Notes under the pieces: model-generated
The model's input: only the letters and a program-made list of their open reading frames with translations
Database searches by the model: none
Told to the model about the DNA's origin: nothing
Translations under genes and position numbers: made by a program
DNA from: CADEED01 sp035765415
GTDB lineage: Bacteria > Pseudomonadota > Gammaproteobacteria > Steroidobacterales > Steroidobacteraceae
Assembly (NCBI GenBank): GCA_035765415.1
Contig: DASTXR010000117.1
Span: 1-22,887, forward strand
Length of the DNA: 22,887 nt
Direction: 5' to 3'
Shown here: one piece after another, positions 1 through 6,533 of the stretch
How the letters are laid out: every line of letters starts with the position of its first letter
Position numbering within the stretch: the stretch's first letter is position 1

Positions 1-1
1 T

Positions 2-226
2 CATCCCAAGGTACGGGAAGTCATGGACGAAGCGGGCAGCACTCTCAAGGAGTTGTTCGACGCGTACATGAACGACCCGACCCGCTTGCCAGCAGAACAT
101 CAGTCATTGATTGCGCGCGCAGAAAGCGATGGCGGGAAGCCGGCACGTGCGCGCGTCGTGGCGGACTATGTGGCGGGGATGACGGATAGGTTTGCGTATG
201 TTGAAGCCTCCAGACTGCGTAAGTAG
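2..226 (+). CDS. dgt: dGTPase, C-terminal end (partial)
   Basis: The reading frame is open from the first bases of the window, so only the last 74 codons are present and the start lies outside. The tail contains LKELFDAYMNDPTRLP and then RVVADYVAGMTDRFA, which matches the conserved C-terminal helix of deoxyguanosinetriphosphate triphosphohydrolases (HD superfamily, hydrolysing dGTP to deoxyguanosine and triphosphate in the cytoplasm). The HD metal-binding residues themselves are outside the window, so activity cannot be judged. The gene ends 49 bp before the DUF6502-like gene and has the higher GC content of the flanking chromosome. Identification is by motif memory only. Confidence 0.8.
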   Translation, partial: HPKVREVMDEAGSTLKELFDAYMNDPTRLPAEHQSLIARAESDGGKPARARVVADYVAGMTDRFAYVEASRLRK

Positions 227-242
227 CCCTGGCGCAATAGTA

Positions 243-263
243 GTTGTCCGAGTCTCGGACAAC
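243..263. promoter_or_regulatory. Perfect 10-bp palindrome, candidate operator
   Basis: The arms GTTGTCCGAG (243-252) and CTCGGACAAC (254-263) are exact reverse complements around one central T. The site lies 16 bp after the dgt stop and ends one base before the GGAG ribosome binding site (264-267) of the gene starting at 276. No T-run follows, which argues against a simple intrinsic terminator. Its symmetry and placement suit a dimeric repressor operator, or an RNA hairpin next to the ribosome binding site. Which protein binds is unknown; autoregulation by the adjacent helix-turn-helix-like protein is an inference. Confidence 0.6.
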
Positions 264-275
264 GGAGTTATCTGA

Positions 276-1130
276 ATGTCAAAGAATTCTCGCGATCAAT
301 TGCTGTATGCGTTTCGACGGGTGCTCAGGCCTTTGATCCGAATTCTTGTGCGGTCGGGTGTCCGGTACGACGAATTTCTGGAACTCATTCGCGGTGTCTA
401 CGTTGAGACAGCTGTTCGAGATGGTATTGGCGACAACATCAAGCTGACACGCGCGAAGATCTCGATTTCAACTGGGGTGCCTAGACGCGATGTTGATCGC
501 TTCATCGACAACGATGGAGCGCTTCCGGCTGCGCCAAAAACATTGACGAAGACTCTCGCTGAGATCTTAAACATTTGGCATACCGATCCGCAGTTCGTCG
601 GGCCTTACGGAATTCCTCTGGAGCTCGAGGTCCGTGGTCAAAAAAGTCGATCGTTCTCTGAACTTGTCCATAGCGTTGACCCCGCTGCGAGTGCAACCGT
701 GGTCTTGGAGGAACTCGTCCGTTTGCGAAGCGTCGTTTGGTCGGGGGACACACATGTACGCACGGTCTCGCGGGCGTTTATACCTGTCGAGGAAATGTCT
801 CCGGCACAGCTCGAGTTCTTCGGCAATGCATTGACTCGCTTAGCGAACACGCTCCAATTCAACTTGGATCGAACCAATACCGAGAAGCGCCTAGAACGTT
901 CAGTGCAATCCGACCGAGGACTGCCTAGCTCTATCGTTCCAATCTTTGAGAAACACATTAGGGAGCGAGTAACAGATCTTCTGACCGACCTAGATAACTG
1001 GCTCAGCCCGTACGCAGCTCAGAATGAACCAGGGGTCAAGTTTGAACGTGTGGGGTTGGCGGTCTTCCAGTTCGTGGACTCTGACCCAGACCTTAGTTCT
1101 TTGCGCGAAAAGGTCCCAGCCGATCAATGA
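276..1130 (+). CDS. DUF6502-like protein, paralogue 1
   Basis: A 284-residue cytoplasmic protein without signal peptide or membrane segment. The N-terminal helical part (about residues 8-45) is followed by a helix-turn-helix-like stretch, LTRAKISISTGVPRRDVDRF (about 57-76), then an ILNIWHTDPQFV segment, a central LEELVRLRSVVW segment and a C-terminal DLDNWLSPY plus AVFQFVDSD end. This order matches what I remember of DUF6502 proteins, which have no established function; a DNA-binding role is inferred. The ATG at 276 has GGAG eight bases upstream, directly after a palindrome. Two diverged homologues follow at 2538 and 3426. Of the three, this copy is the most complete, having both the helix-turn-helix-like part and the WL/F-x-F C-terminus. 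Confidence 0.75.
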   Translation: MSKNSRDQLLYAFRRVLRPLIRILVRSGVRYDEFLELIRGVYVETAVRDGIGDNIKLTRAKISISTGVPRRDVDRFIDNDGALPAAPKTLTKTLAEILNIWHTDPQFVGPYGIPLELEVRGQKSRSFSELVHSVDPAASATVVLEELVRLRSVVWSGDTHVRTVSRAFIPVEEMSPAQLEFFGNALTRLANTLQFNLDRTNTEKRLERSVQSDRGLPSSIVPIFEKHIRERVTDLLTDLDNWLSPYAAQNEPGVKFERVGLAVFQFVDSDPDLSSLREKVPADQ

Positions 1131-1176
1131 CGCCTCACTTGGGCATTGCTTGTCATCAAACCATCACGAGTTGGTT

Positions 1177-1206
1177 TTGACTTAAGGGGCAAGATGGCAG
1201 TAGTGT
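1177..1206 (+). promoter_or_regulatory. Weak sigma70-like promoter candidate
   Basis: TTGACT (1177-1182) matches five of six bases of the -35 consensus. It is followed after 18 bp by TAGTGT (1201-1206), a poor -10 match. It lies in the 151-bp gap before the repeat-protein gene at 1282. The gap is A/T-rich with a T-run near 1224-1229 but shows no clear hairpin. Treat this as a guess by eye. Confidence 0.2.
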
Positions 1207-1281
1207 TTGTGACGCAGGTCGCATTTTTTGCTGCTTTTGGTTAAGTGTCTTCGATCCTAATCGGTCGCGCGGGAAGCGGGT

Positions 1282-2217
1282 ATGAGCAAAAGAATCACAA
1301 TAAAAAGCGCCGCAACGATCCTATTTTGCGTCCTGGCTTTTGACGCAAATGCGGAGCCTGTGTCTGTAATCGGGCCTCTTGAGGCAGTGAAGCCAGATGG
1401 CAGAGCCATAGTCATCCTTGGCCAGACTTACAAGGTTGATGCCAAAGACTTTTCTAGCGTGCTTGCGATGGACAATTCGGTCGATCAATCGACTCATATA
1501 CCCCCGCTTGGCACCTTTGTGGCGGTACAGGGCGATCGCAATTCGAACGGGGATCAGATTGCAACTACAGTTCGAATCGTTCGTTCACGTTACGTTCCTG
1601 GCGCTAGCGATGTTTACCTCTTGGGTGTTGCTGCAACTTATGACGCAACACTCGCCGTAGCGGAAATGGGCGGCGTGCAAGTTTTCCTCGGCGATATCAA
1701 CGGAGGACATGCGCAAAGTCTGGCTCCGGGCGCATTAGTCGAGTTGGTCGGACGCCAATCTCATCCGGGTGGCCCGGTGTGGGCAGCGGCTTACCGAGTA
1801 GTACGCGCAGCACCCGTCGTTTCCGCCGAGGCTGGAGTGGCCGAAAGTTCGCTCCAAAGCATTACCGGCAGAGGGGTGACGATCCAAAGCATCACTGGTA
1901 CTGGCGTTAGTGCGCAAAGCATTACTGGAACTGGGGCGAGCCTTCAGAGCATTACCGGTACCGGCATTAGTGCGCAAAGCATTACTGGAACTGGGGCGAG
2001 CCTTCAGAGCATCACTGGTACCGGCATTAGTGCGCAAAGCATTACTGGAACTGGGGCGAGCCTTCAGAGCATCACCGGTACCGGCATTAGTGCGCAAAGC
2101 ATTACTGGAACCGGCATCAGAGCGCAAAGCATCACCGGCACAGGGGCGAGCACTCAAAGCATCACGGGAACCGGCGTGAGAACGCAAAGCATTACTGGCA
2201 CTGGAGCCAGCAACTAG
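1282..2217 (+). CDS. Secreted DUF5666-like protein with QSITGTG decapeptide repeats
   Basis: A 311-residue protein with a Sec signal peptide (basic MSKR start, hydrophobic core, likely cleavage after DANA, residue 24). Residues about 26-103 and 110-175 look like two related small beta domains: each has a V-x-G-x-x-x-x-x-D-x-x-x-A-x-V start and a G-x-x-V-x-V/L-x-G-x-x end. This resembles DUF5666, thought to be an OB-like fold. Residues 192-311 are twelve perfect ten-residue units beginning QSITG, and the last unit ends at the stop codon. There is no anchor, transmembrane segment or sorting signal, so it is probably periplasmic or exported. It lies between DUF6502-like genes, which suggests a shared job. 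The function is unknown; the DUF5666 assignment is moderate and the repeat is directly visible. Confidence 0.8.
   Translation: MSKRITIKSAATILFCVLAFDANAEPVSVIGPLEAVKPDGRAIVILGQTYKVDAKDFSSVLAMDNSVDQSTHIPPLGTFVAVQGDRNSNGDQIATTVRIVRSRYVPGASDVYLLGVAATYDATLAVAEMGGVQVFLGDINGGHAQSLAPGALVELVGRQSHPGGPVWAAAYRVVRAAPVVSAEAGVAESSLQSITGRGVTIQSITGTGVSAQSITGTGASLQSITGTGISAQSITGTGASLQSITGTGISAQSITGTGASLQSITGTGISAQSITGTGIRAQSITGTGASTQSITGTGVRTQSITGTGASN
1855..2214 (+). repeat. Twelve in-frame 30-bp tandem repeats (QSITGTGxxx)
   Basis: Twelve units of exactly 30 bp encode Q-S-I-T-G-T/R-G-(A/V/I)-x-x, with the array ending flush with the TAG. The middle is a higher-order 60-bp repeat: 1921-1980, 1981-2040 and 2041-2100 differ at only a few synonymous positions, which suggests recent duplication. 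Outer units are more diverged. A non-polar residue recurs every five residues (Ile at position 3, Ala/Val/Ile at position 8 of each unit). Confidence 0.97.
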
Positions 2218-2537
2218 AGCACCGCTACTTCGGTACGAACTCGCGAAAAGTACCGAGTTGCGTCGTCCAATTCTGGAGAGTCGTTCTAAGGGATTGCGCG
2301 CAGAGTCTTTCGATCATGCCAGGCGAGGTGCGTTGCTGTTACGACTCTCGACTATGACTGTCTAAATCAAGACCTCCTTAGGCCTCCAGCTCTCGTCCAA
2401 TTTCAAGCCGCATTTCTAGTGTAAAGACCGCAAAATGCGATGTGTGCTAAGTCTGGCGAAGATCGGCTAGGCCAATAGCCTCCACAGCAGTATCCGTGCG
2501 CGATTCGTAGCGCGAATCAACTATTCTCGTCCAAACA
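2218..2537. other. 320-bp intergenic region with small repeats
   Basis: No convincing ORF or RNA gene is seen here. It holds a short hairpin after the repeat-protein stop (TCGGTAC 2230-2236 with GTACCGA 2250-2256, no T-run), three copies of TCGTCCAA (2263, 2393 and 2527), and an imperfect dyad GATTCG/CGAATC (2502-2507 and 2513-2518) 20 bp before the next start codon. It probably carries the terminator of the repeat gene and the promoter of the second DUF6502-like gene, but no promoter can be named by eye. Confidence 0.5.
2263..2534 (+). repeat. Three direct copies of TCGTCCAA
   Basis: TCGTCCAA occurs at 2263-2270, 2393-2400 and 2527-2534. The last two share the longer TCTCGTCCAA, and the first two share TCGTCCAATT. 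The third copy ends four bases before the ATG at 2538. They may be binding sites or chance; the word loosely resembles the half-site TTGTCCGA of the palindrome at 243-263. Confidence 0.4.
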
Positions 2538-3404
2538 ATGGGTACTCCCGTCGTACAGCGCAACCGTACCGGTACGAAAGGTAGTAGGGCGGGTCATGAA
2601 AATGAATCGCGAAACTCAGAGGCTCTGGATGCAAATTTACGTTTAATCTTCGACAGCCTCGCACAACTTCTAGTTGCAAACGGTTACGGCTTTGCTCGCC
2701 TCGGAAAGCTCATAAAGATTTCTTTTGTTAATGCTGCCAGGTCGATCGACCAAGAGAAGGGCGACAGAGTCAGCAAGGCGCGTATAGCGGCGCTCACTGG
2801 CTTGACGCGCACAGAAGTCTCACAACTTCTTCGACGTGGAAAGCAGGATTCGACTCTCGCTATCGACCCTGGGAATCGGACGCTTCGTGTCGTGCAAGGA
2901 TGGCTTACAGATTCAAGATTCGTGAATCCAAATCGCGCGCCACGCAGGCTTCAATTCAAGGGAGGCAATTCAAGTTTCTCCCACCTTGTAAAAAAGTACA
3001 GCGGCGACATTCCGGCTCGCGCAATGCTAATGGAGATGAAGCGCCTTCGAATTGTTCGTCATGATGCGCAAGATGGTGTCCATTTGGTTAGGACAAGACT
3101 CGGCGTCTCGCGCAGGACGATATTAGCCATGAGGGCGATTTCCCCTTGGGTTGAAATGCTTACGACGGCATATACCGCGAACCGATTGGGCGAGGTTACA
3201 TCGAAAATTAAGCAGGTGAATCTGAGCTTCAATTCTCTGCCGCAGCTGCTCGCCGCAGTTCATGAGCTTGAGCATCGGCGAATAGCGTTCGTCAATGGTT
3301 TGGAGCAAATGGGAGATGAGCCGCCTGCAAATCGAAAGCATTCTCTAAAAATTTCGATCGCTGTTGCCGCGGAAAAGGCAATCCTCAGATCGAAGTATCG
3401 CTAA
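2538..3404 (+). CDS. DUF6502-like protein, paralogue 2
   Basis: A 288-residue protein, probably cytoplasmic. After a polar, basic tail (about residues 1-30) it follows paralogue 1: an N-terminal helical region LIFDSLAQLLVANGYGFARL, a clear helix-turn-helix-like segment VSKARIAALTGLTRTEVSQL (about 89-108), the VQGWLTDSRFVNP segment (compare ILNIWHTDPQFVGP in paralogue 1), FSHLVKKYSGDIPARAML and the MKRLRIVRHD segment. The C-terminus differs: the conserved DNWL and F-x-F end is not recognisable and a basic tail replaces it. No ribosome binding site is visible before the ATG, so the true start could be later or the message leaderless. It is followed after 21 bp by paralogue 3, probably in one operon. 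Function unknown. Confidence 0.7.
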   Translation: MGTPVVQRNRTGTKGSRAGHENESRNSEALDANLRLIFDSLAQLLVANGYGFARLGKLIKISFVNAARSIDQEKGDRVSKARIAALTGLTRTEVSQLLRRGKQDSTLAIDPGNRTLRVVQGWLTDSRFVNPNRAPRRLQFKGGNSSFSHLVKKYSGDIPARAMLMEMKRLRIVRHDAQDGVHLVRTRLGVSRRTILAMRAISPWVEMLTTAYTANRLGEVTSKIKQVNLSFNSLPQLLAAVHELEHRRIAFVNGLEQMGDEPPANRKHSLKISIAVAAEKAILRSKYR

Positions 3405-3425
3405 AGAGAAATAGGCGGAGCCAGA

Positions 3426-4190
3426 ATGAAAACTCACCGTACGGACGAATCCAAACGCTACGCCCGTGAGGCGATAACCCAGTTGTTCGGACTACAGTTA
3501 AGAGCTGGAACTTCAGTACGGGAGCTTCGCAAGCTAGTTTCAGAGTGTCTGGAGAATGCTTCGAAGAAAGTTTCTGGAGCAAAACTGGAGAAAGGTCTCG
3601 ACTTGCATCGACTGGGAAGCGTCTTGCGAACGTGGCATAAACAGACCCAATACCTGACGCGAGAAGGATTGCCGCGCAGCCTGTATCTCGAAGGGAAATT
3701 TGGTTTGCGCTCGCTCATACGCACCTACTATCCGCGCGGAAAGGTCGAAGCGGTCTTTTTGAAACTTAAGCAAACTGGATTGATAGTGGAAAGAGAAGGA
3801 AATCGTTGGGCACCCACCGCGAGACACGCTCGAATTTCAGTGCTGACTCAGGAAACTTTGGCTCACCTTTCGGAAGGCGTAGCACGGTTCGTAGAAACGG
3901 TCACTCAAAACGCTGCAGCGTCGACAAAAGATGATCTTCTTTTCGAAAGGAGCTGCAAGGTAACCCGGCTTCCTCGATCCGACGCACCTGCATTTCGCGA
4001 ATTCGCGAGACAGCAAGCGTTCACTTTTCTCATTTCAGTGGATGACTGGTTGGAATCGAGGGTCACCAAACATCAAAAGACTCGGAAAGAAACGTGTACC
4101 GCAGGCGTTTTCACATTCGCCTATATCGATCCAACGACCAAAAAAGAGAATACAAAGCGTTCAGTGATGACCAAATCGCTCAAGGGCTAA
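3426..4190 (+). CDS. DUF6502-like protein, paralogue 3, lacking the HTH segment
   Basis: A 254-residue protein that starts at an ATG preceded by GGCGGAG and lies 21 bp after paralogue 2, so the two are probably co-transcribed. It aligns with the others by its N-terminal helices (ITQLFGLQLRAGTSVRELRK), LRTWHKQTQYLTREGLP, FGLRSLIRTYYPRGKVEAVF, LKQTGLIV, and a C-terminal VDDWLES and VFTFAYIDP. The helix-turn-helix-like block of the other two is absent: the text jumps from ENASKKVSG to LHRLGSVLRTWH. It thus has the C-terminus that paralogue 2 lacks, and lacks the DNA-binding-like part that paralogue 2 has. The stop overlaps the stop of the convergent fadD by four bases. A role as partner of the other copies is speculation. 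Confidence 0.65.
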   Translation: MKTHRTDESKRYAREAITQLFGLQLRAGTSVRELRKLVSECLENASKKVSGAKLEKGLDLHRLGSVLRTWHKQTQYLTREGLPRSLYLEGKFGLRSLIRTYYPRGKVEAVFLKLKQTGLIVEREGNRWAPTARHARISVLTQETLAHLSEGVARFVETVTQNAAASTKDDLLFERSCKVTRLPRSDAPAFREFARQQAFTFLISVDDWLESRVTKHQKTRKETCTAGVFTFAYIDPTTKKENTKRSVMTKSLKG

Positions 4191-5857
4191 CTTTTCGGCA
4201 GCTCATCCCTCAGCGCCCGTCTCAAAATCTTCCCGACGTTCGTCTTCGGAAGATCACTCTTGAAGTAAACGCGCTTCGGCACCTTGTAGCCCGTGAGCGC
4301 CTTCCGGCAGTGCTCAATCACGTCTTGCTCGGTCAGATTCGGATCTTTCTTCACGACGAACAGGGCGACGACCTCGCCTGACTTTTCATCCGTCTGGGCG
4401 ATCGCCGCGGCCTCGAGCACACCCGGATGCGTGACCGCCACGCTTTCGACCTCGTTCGGATACACGTTGAAGCCGGACACCAGGATCATGTCCTTCTTCC
4501 GATCCTCGATGAACACGAGCCCACGTTCATCGATGCGCCCGATATCACCGGTGCGCAGCAAATCGGCGCCAATCATCACTTTCGCTGTCTCGTCGGGACG
4601 ATTCCAGTAGCCGGCCATGACCTGCGGGCCACGCACGCAGATTTCGCCGACAACGTTGATGCCGAGCTCCTTGCCATCGTCATCACAAATGACAATCTCG
4701 GTCGACGGAATCGGCAATCCGATCGATCCGTTGAAATCTTCACCGGGAAGATTGATGCAGGCGGCTGGCGAGGTTTCGGTGAGGCCCCACGCTTGCGTGA
4801 GTATCTTTCCGGTGACTTCCTTCCAGCGCTTGGCGACGGCCTCCTGCACGGCCATGCCGCCACCCAGCGTGAGGCGCAGGTGGCTGAAATCCACGGTCTC
4901 GAAGCCGGGCGTATTCAGCAGCGCATTGAACAACGTGTTCACGCCGCTCAGATACGCAAACTTGTACTTGCGCAGCTCAGCGACGAACGCGGGAAAGTCA
5001 CGCGGATTGGTGATGAGCACGTTGCGCCAGCCGAGAATGACGAACAGCAGGCAGTTCGCGGTGAGCGCGAAGATGTGATACAGCGGCAACGCGGTGACGA
5101 GCGTGGCGTGATCGCGCGGAAAAGACGGGCCTATCCACTCGAGCGCCTGCAGCACGTTCGCCACCATGTTGCCGTGCGTGAGCATGGCGCCCTTGGCGAC
5201 GCCGGTAGTGCCGCCGGTGTACTGCAAAAAGGCGATATCCGAATGCGTGAGCGCAACGGACTGAAGGCGGACCTTGCTGCCTTCCTGCAACGCCTGCTTG
5301 AAGCTCTTGGAGCCTGGCAGATTGAAAGGCTTCACCTGCTTGCGCTTGTGGCGCACGACGAAGTCGACGATGTTGCCCTTGGGAAAACCGAGCATCTCGC
5401 CAACGCTGGTCACGATCACGTGCTTGATGGGCGTGTGGGCTATCACTTCCTGCAGCACGTGCGCGAAGTTCTCGAGAATCACGATGACGGTGGCGCCGGA
5501 ATCGGTGAGCTGGTGCTCGAGCTCGCGCGCGGTGTAGAGCGGGTTGGTGTTGACCACGGTAAACCCGGCGCGCAGCGCACCGTGGATGGCGATGGGGTAC
5601 TGCAGGGTGTTAGGCATCATGATGGCGACGCGATCGCCCTTCTTGAGGCCACAGGTGCTCTGCAGGAACGCGCCGAACTGCATCGACAGGATGTCGAGTT
5701 CGCCATAGGTCATGGCCTTGCCCATCTGCACGTACGCGTCGCGCACGGAATGGATGGCGAGGCCTCGTTCGATGAGTTCCTTGAGCGACGGGTACTCGTT
5801 TATGTCGATCTCAGGGCGAACACCCGGCGGATACGACTTGAGCCAATGTTTTTCCAC
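4187..5857 (-). CDS. fadD: Long-chain fatty acid--CoA ligase
   Basis: A 556-residue member of the ANL superfamily that activates fatty acids to acyl-CoA through an acyl-AMP intermediate, usually at the inner membrane. Visible motifs are the AMP-binding loop YTGGTTGVAKG (213-223), WGLTET (357-362), RTGD (435-438), the FACS motif around DRKKDMILVSGFNVYPNEVE, and the C-terminal catalytic lysine in NVGK (K543). The start is taken at GTG 5857, because VEKHWLKSYPPGV matches the usual FadD N-terminus and GAGGGG lies five bases upstream; an earlier in-frame start at 5911 would overlap the tesA stop. It lies 28 bp downstream of tesA, probably in one operon. Length and motifs are normal, so activity is expected. 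Confidence 0.95.
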   Translation of the reverse strand: MEKHWLKSYPPGVRPEIDINEYPSLKELIERGLAIHSVRDAYVQMGKAMTYGELDILSMQFGAFLQSTCGLKKGDRVAIMMPNTLQYPIAIHGALRAGFTVVNTNPLYTARELEHQLTDSGATVIVILENFAHVLQEVIAHTPIKHVIVTSVGEMLGFPKGNIVDFVVRHKRKQVKPFNLPGSKSFKQALQEGSKVRLQSVALTHSDIAFLQYTGGTTGVAKGAMLTHGNMVANVLQALEWIGPSFPRDHATLVTALPLYHIFALTANCLLFVILGWRNVLITNPRDFPAFVAELRKYKFAYLSGVNTLFNALLNTPGFETVDFSHLRLTLGGGMAVQEAVAKRWKEVTGKILTQAWGLTETSPAACINLPGEDFNGSIGLPIPSTEIVICDDDGKELGINVVGEICVRGPQVMAGYWNRPDETAKVMIGADLLRTGDIGRIDERGLVFIEDRKKDMILVSGFNVYPNEVESVAVTHPGVLEAAAIAQTDEKSGEVVALFVVKKDPNLTEQDVIEHCRKALTGYKVPKRVYFKSDLPKTNVGKILRRALRDELPKS

Positions 5858-5862
5858 GACCA

Positions 5863-5868
5863 CCCCTC
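5863..5868 (-). promoter_or_regulatory. Ribosome binding site of fadD (GAGGGG)
   Basis: GAGGGG on the minus strand lies five bases before the GTG at 5857 and supports that start over the upstream in-frame codon at 5911. Confidence 0.6.
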
Positions 5869-5885
5869 GAACTCGGTGTCGAAGG

Positions 5886-6533
5886 CTAGCTCGCGGGTTT
5901 GCGCGGGGCAACTAGCAGCGGCTTGAGCTTCGGCCAGACGTTTTCGAGCATCCGTGGCTGCCCTTTGGCGTTGGCATGGATGCCATCGGGCTGCATGAGT
6001 CCGGGCTCGAGTGCCACCCGGTCGAGCAGGAACGGCACCAGCGCGAGCGAATAAGTGGTGGCGAGCGTCGTGAACATATCGCGGAACTCCTGCCCGTAAC
6101 GCTGGCCGTAGTTAGGTGGAATCATCATGCCGACCAGCAGCACCCGCGCACGCGCAGCGCGCGCAAGCTCGATGGAGCGCCGCAGGTTCTCGCGGCTCGT
6201 GGCGAGGGGCAGGCCGCGCAACCCGTCGTTGCCGCCGAGTTCGATGATGACTATGTCCGGCTTGTGCAATTCGAGTGCGCGCGGCAACCGGGAGAGTCCA
6301 CCCTGCGTGGTCTCGCCGCTGACGCTGGCATTGACCACCTTGTATCCGTACCCTTCAGATGCAAGCCGCTGGGCGAGCAGGTTCACCCAGCCTTCCTGAA
6401 TTTTCAGCCCATACCCGGCACTGAGACTGTCGCCAAGCACGACGATGGTGCGGGGCGCGGCGCTTTCGGCCCCGGCGGGCATGACCCACGCGAAGACCAA
6501 CACGAACTGAATGAATCTAATGAGCGTACTCAA
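5886..6533 (-). CDS. tesA: GDSL arylesterase / acyl-CoA thioesterase I, TesA-type
   Basis: A 215-residue periplasmic SGNH hydrolase that cleaves acyl-CoA, acyl esters and lysophospholipids. The signal peptide MSTLIRFIQFVLVFAWVMPAGA (22 residues) precedes block I, GDSLSAGYG with the catalytic Ser36; GGNDGLRG (block III, oxyanion Asn); and QPDGIHANAKG (block V, catalytic Asp and His). Length is close to E. coli TesA. The start is a TTG at 6533 with GAGG nine bases upstream; a GTG at 6548 is an alternative. The frame stays open further up to 6662, but that part lies inside the oppositely oriented ABC gene and looks non-coding. The 5' end overlaps the divergent ABC gene by about 14 bp, and fadD follows 28 bp after the stop. 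Confidence 0.93.
   Translation of the reverse strand: MSTLIRFIQFVLVFAWVMPAGAESAAPRTIVVLGDSLSAGYGLKIQEGWVNLLAQRLASEGYGYKVVNASVSGETTQGGLSRLPRALELHKPDIVIIELGGNDGLRGLPLATSRENLRRSIELARAARARVLLVGMMIPPNYGQRYGQEFRDMFTTLATTYSLALVPFLLDRVALEPGLMQPDGIHANAKGQPRMLENVWPKLKPLLVAPRKPAS

Noticed and set aside
1735..2187. 150-codon antisense repeat-rich frame over the decapeptide array
   Set aside because: A 30-bp repeat keeps all frames open and makes repeats in every one. Only the plus frame has a signal peptide and exact unit-to-stop registration.
1855..2214. Tandem array as a CRISPR
   Set aside because: Units are contiguous 30-bp repeats without unique spacers and are in frame within a secreted protein.
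4427..5926. 499-codon open frame antisense to fadD
   Set aside because: The translation is rich in His, Arg and Glu without any known motif and mirrors fadD codon bias; fadD on the other strand has complete catalytic motifs. It is a GC-rich shadow frame.
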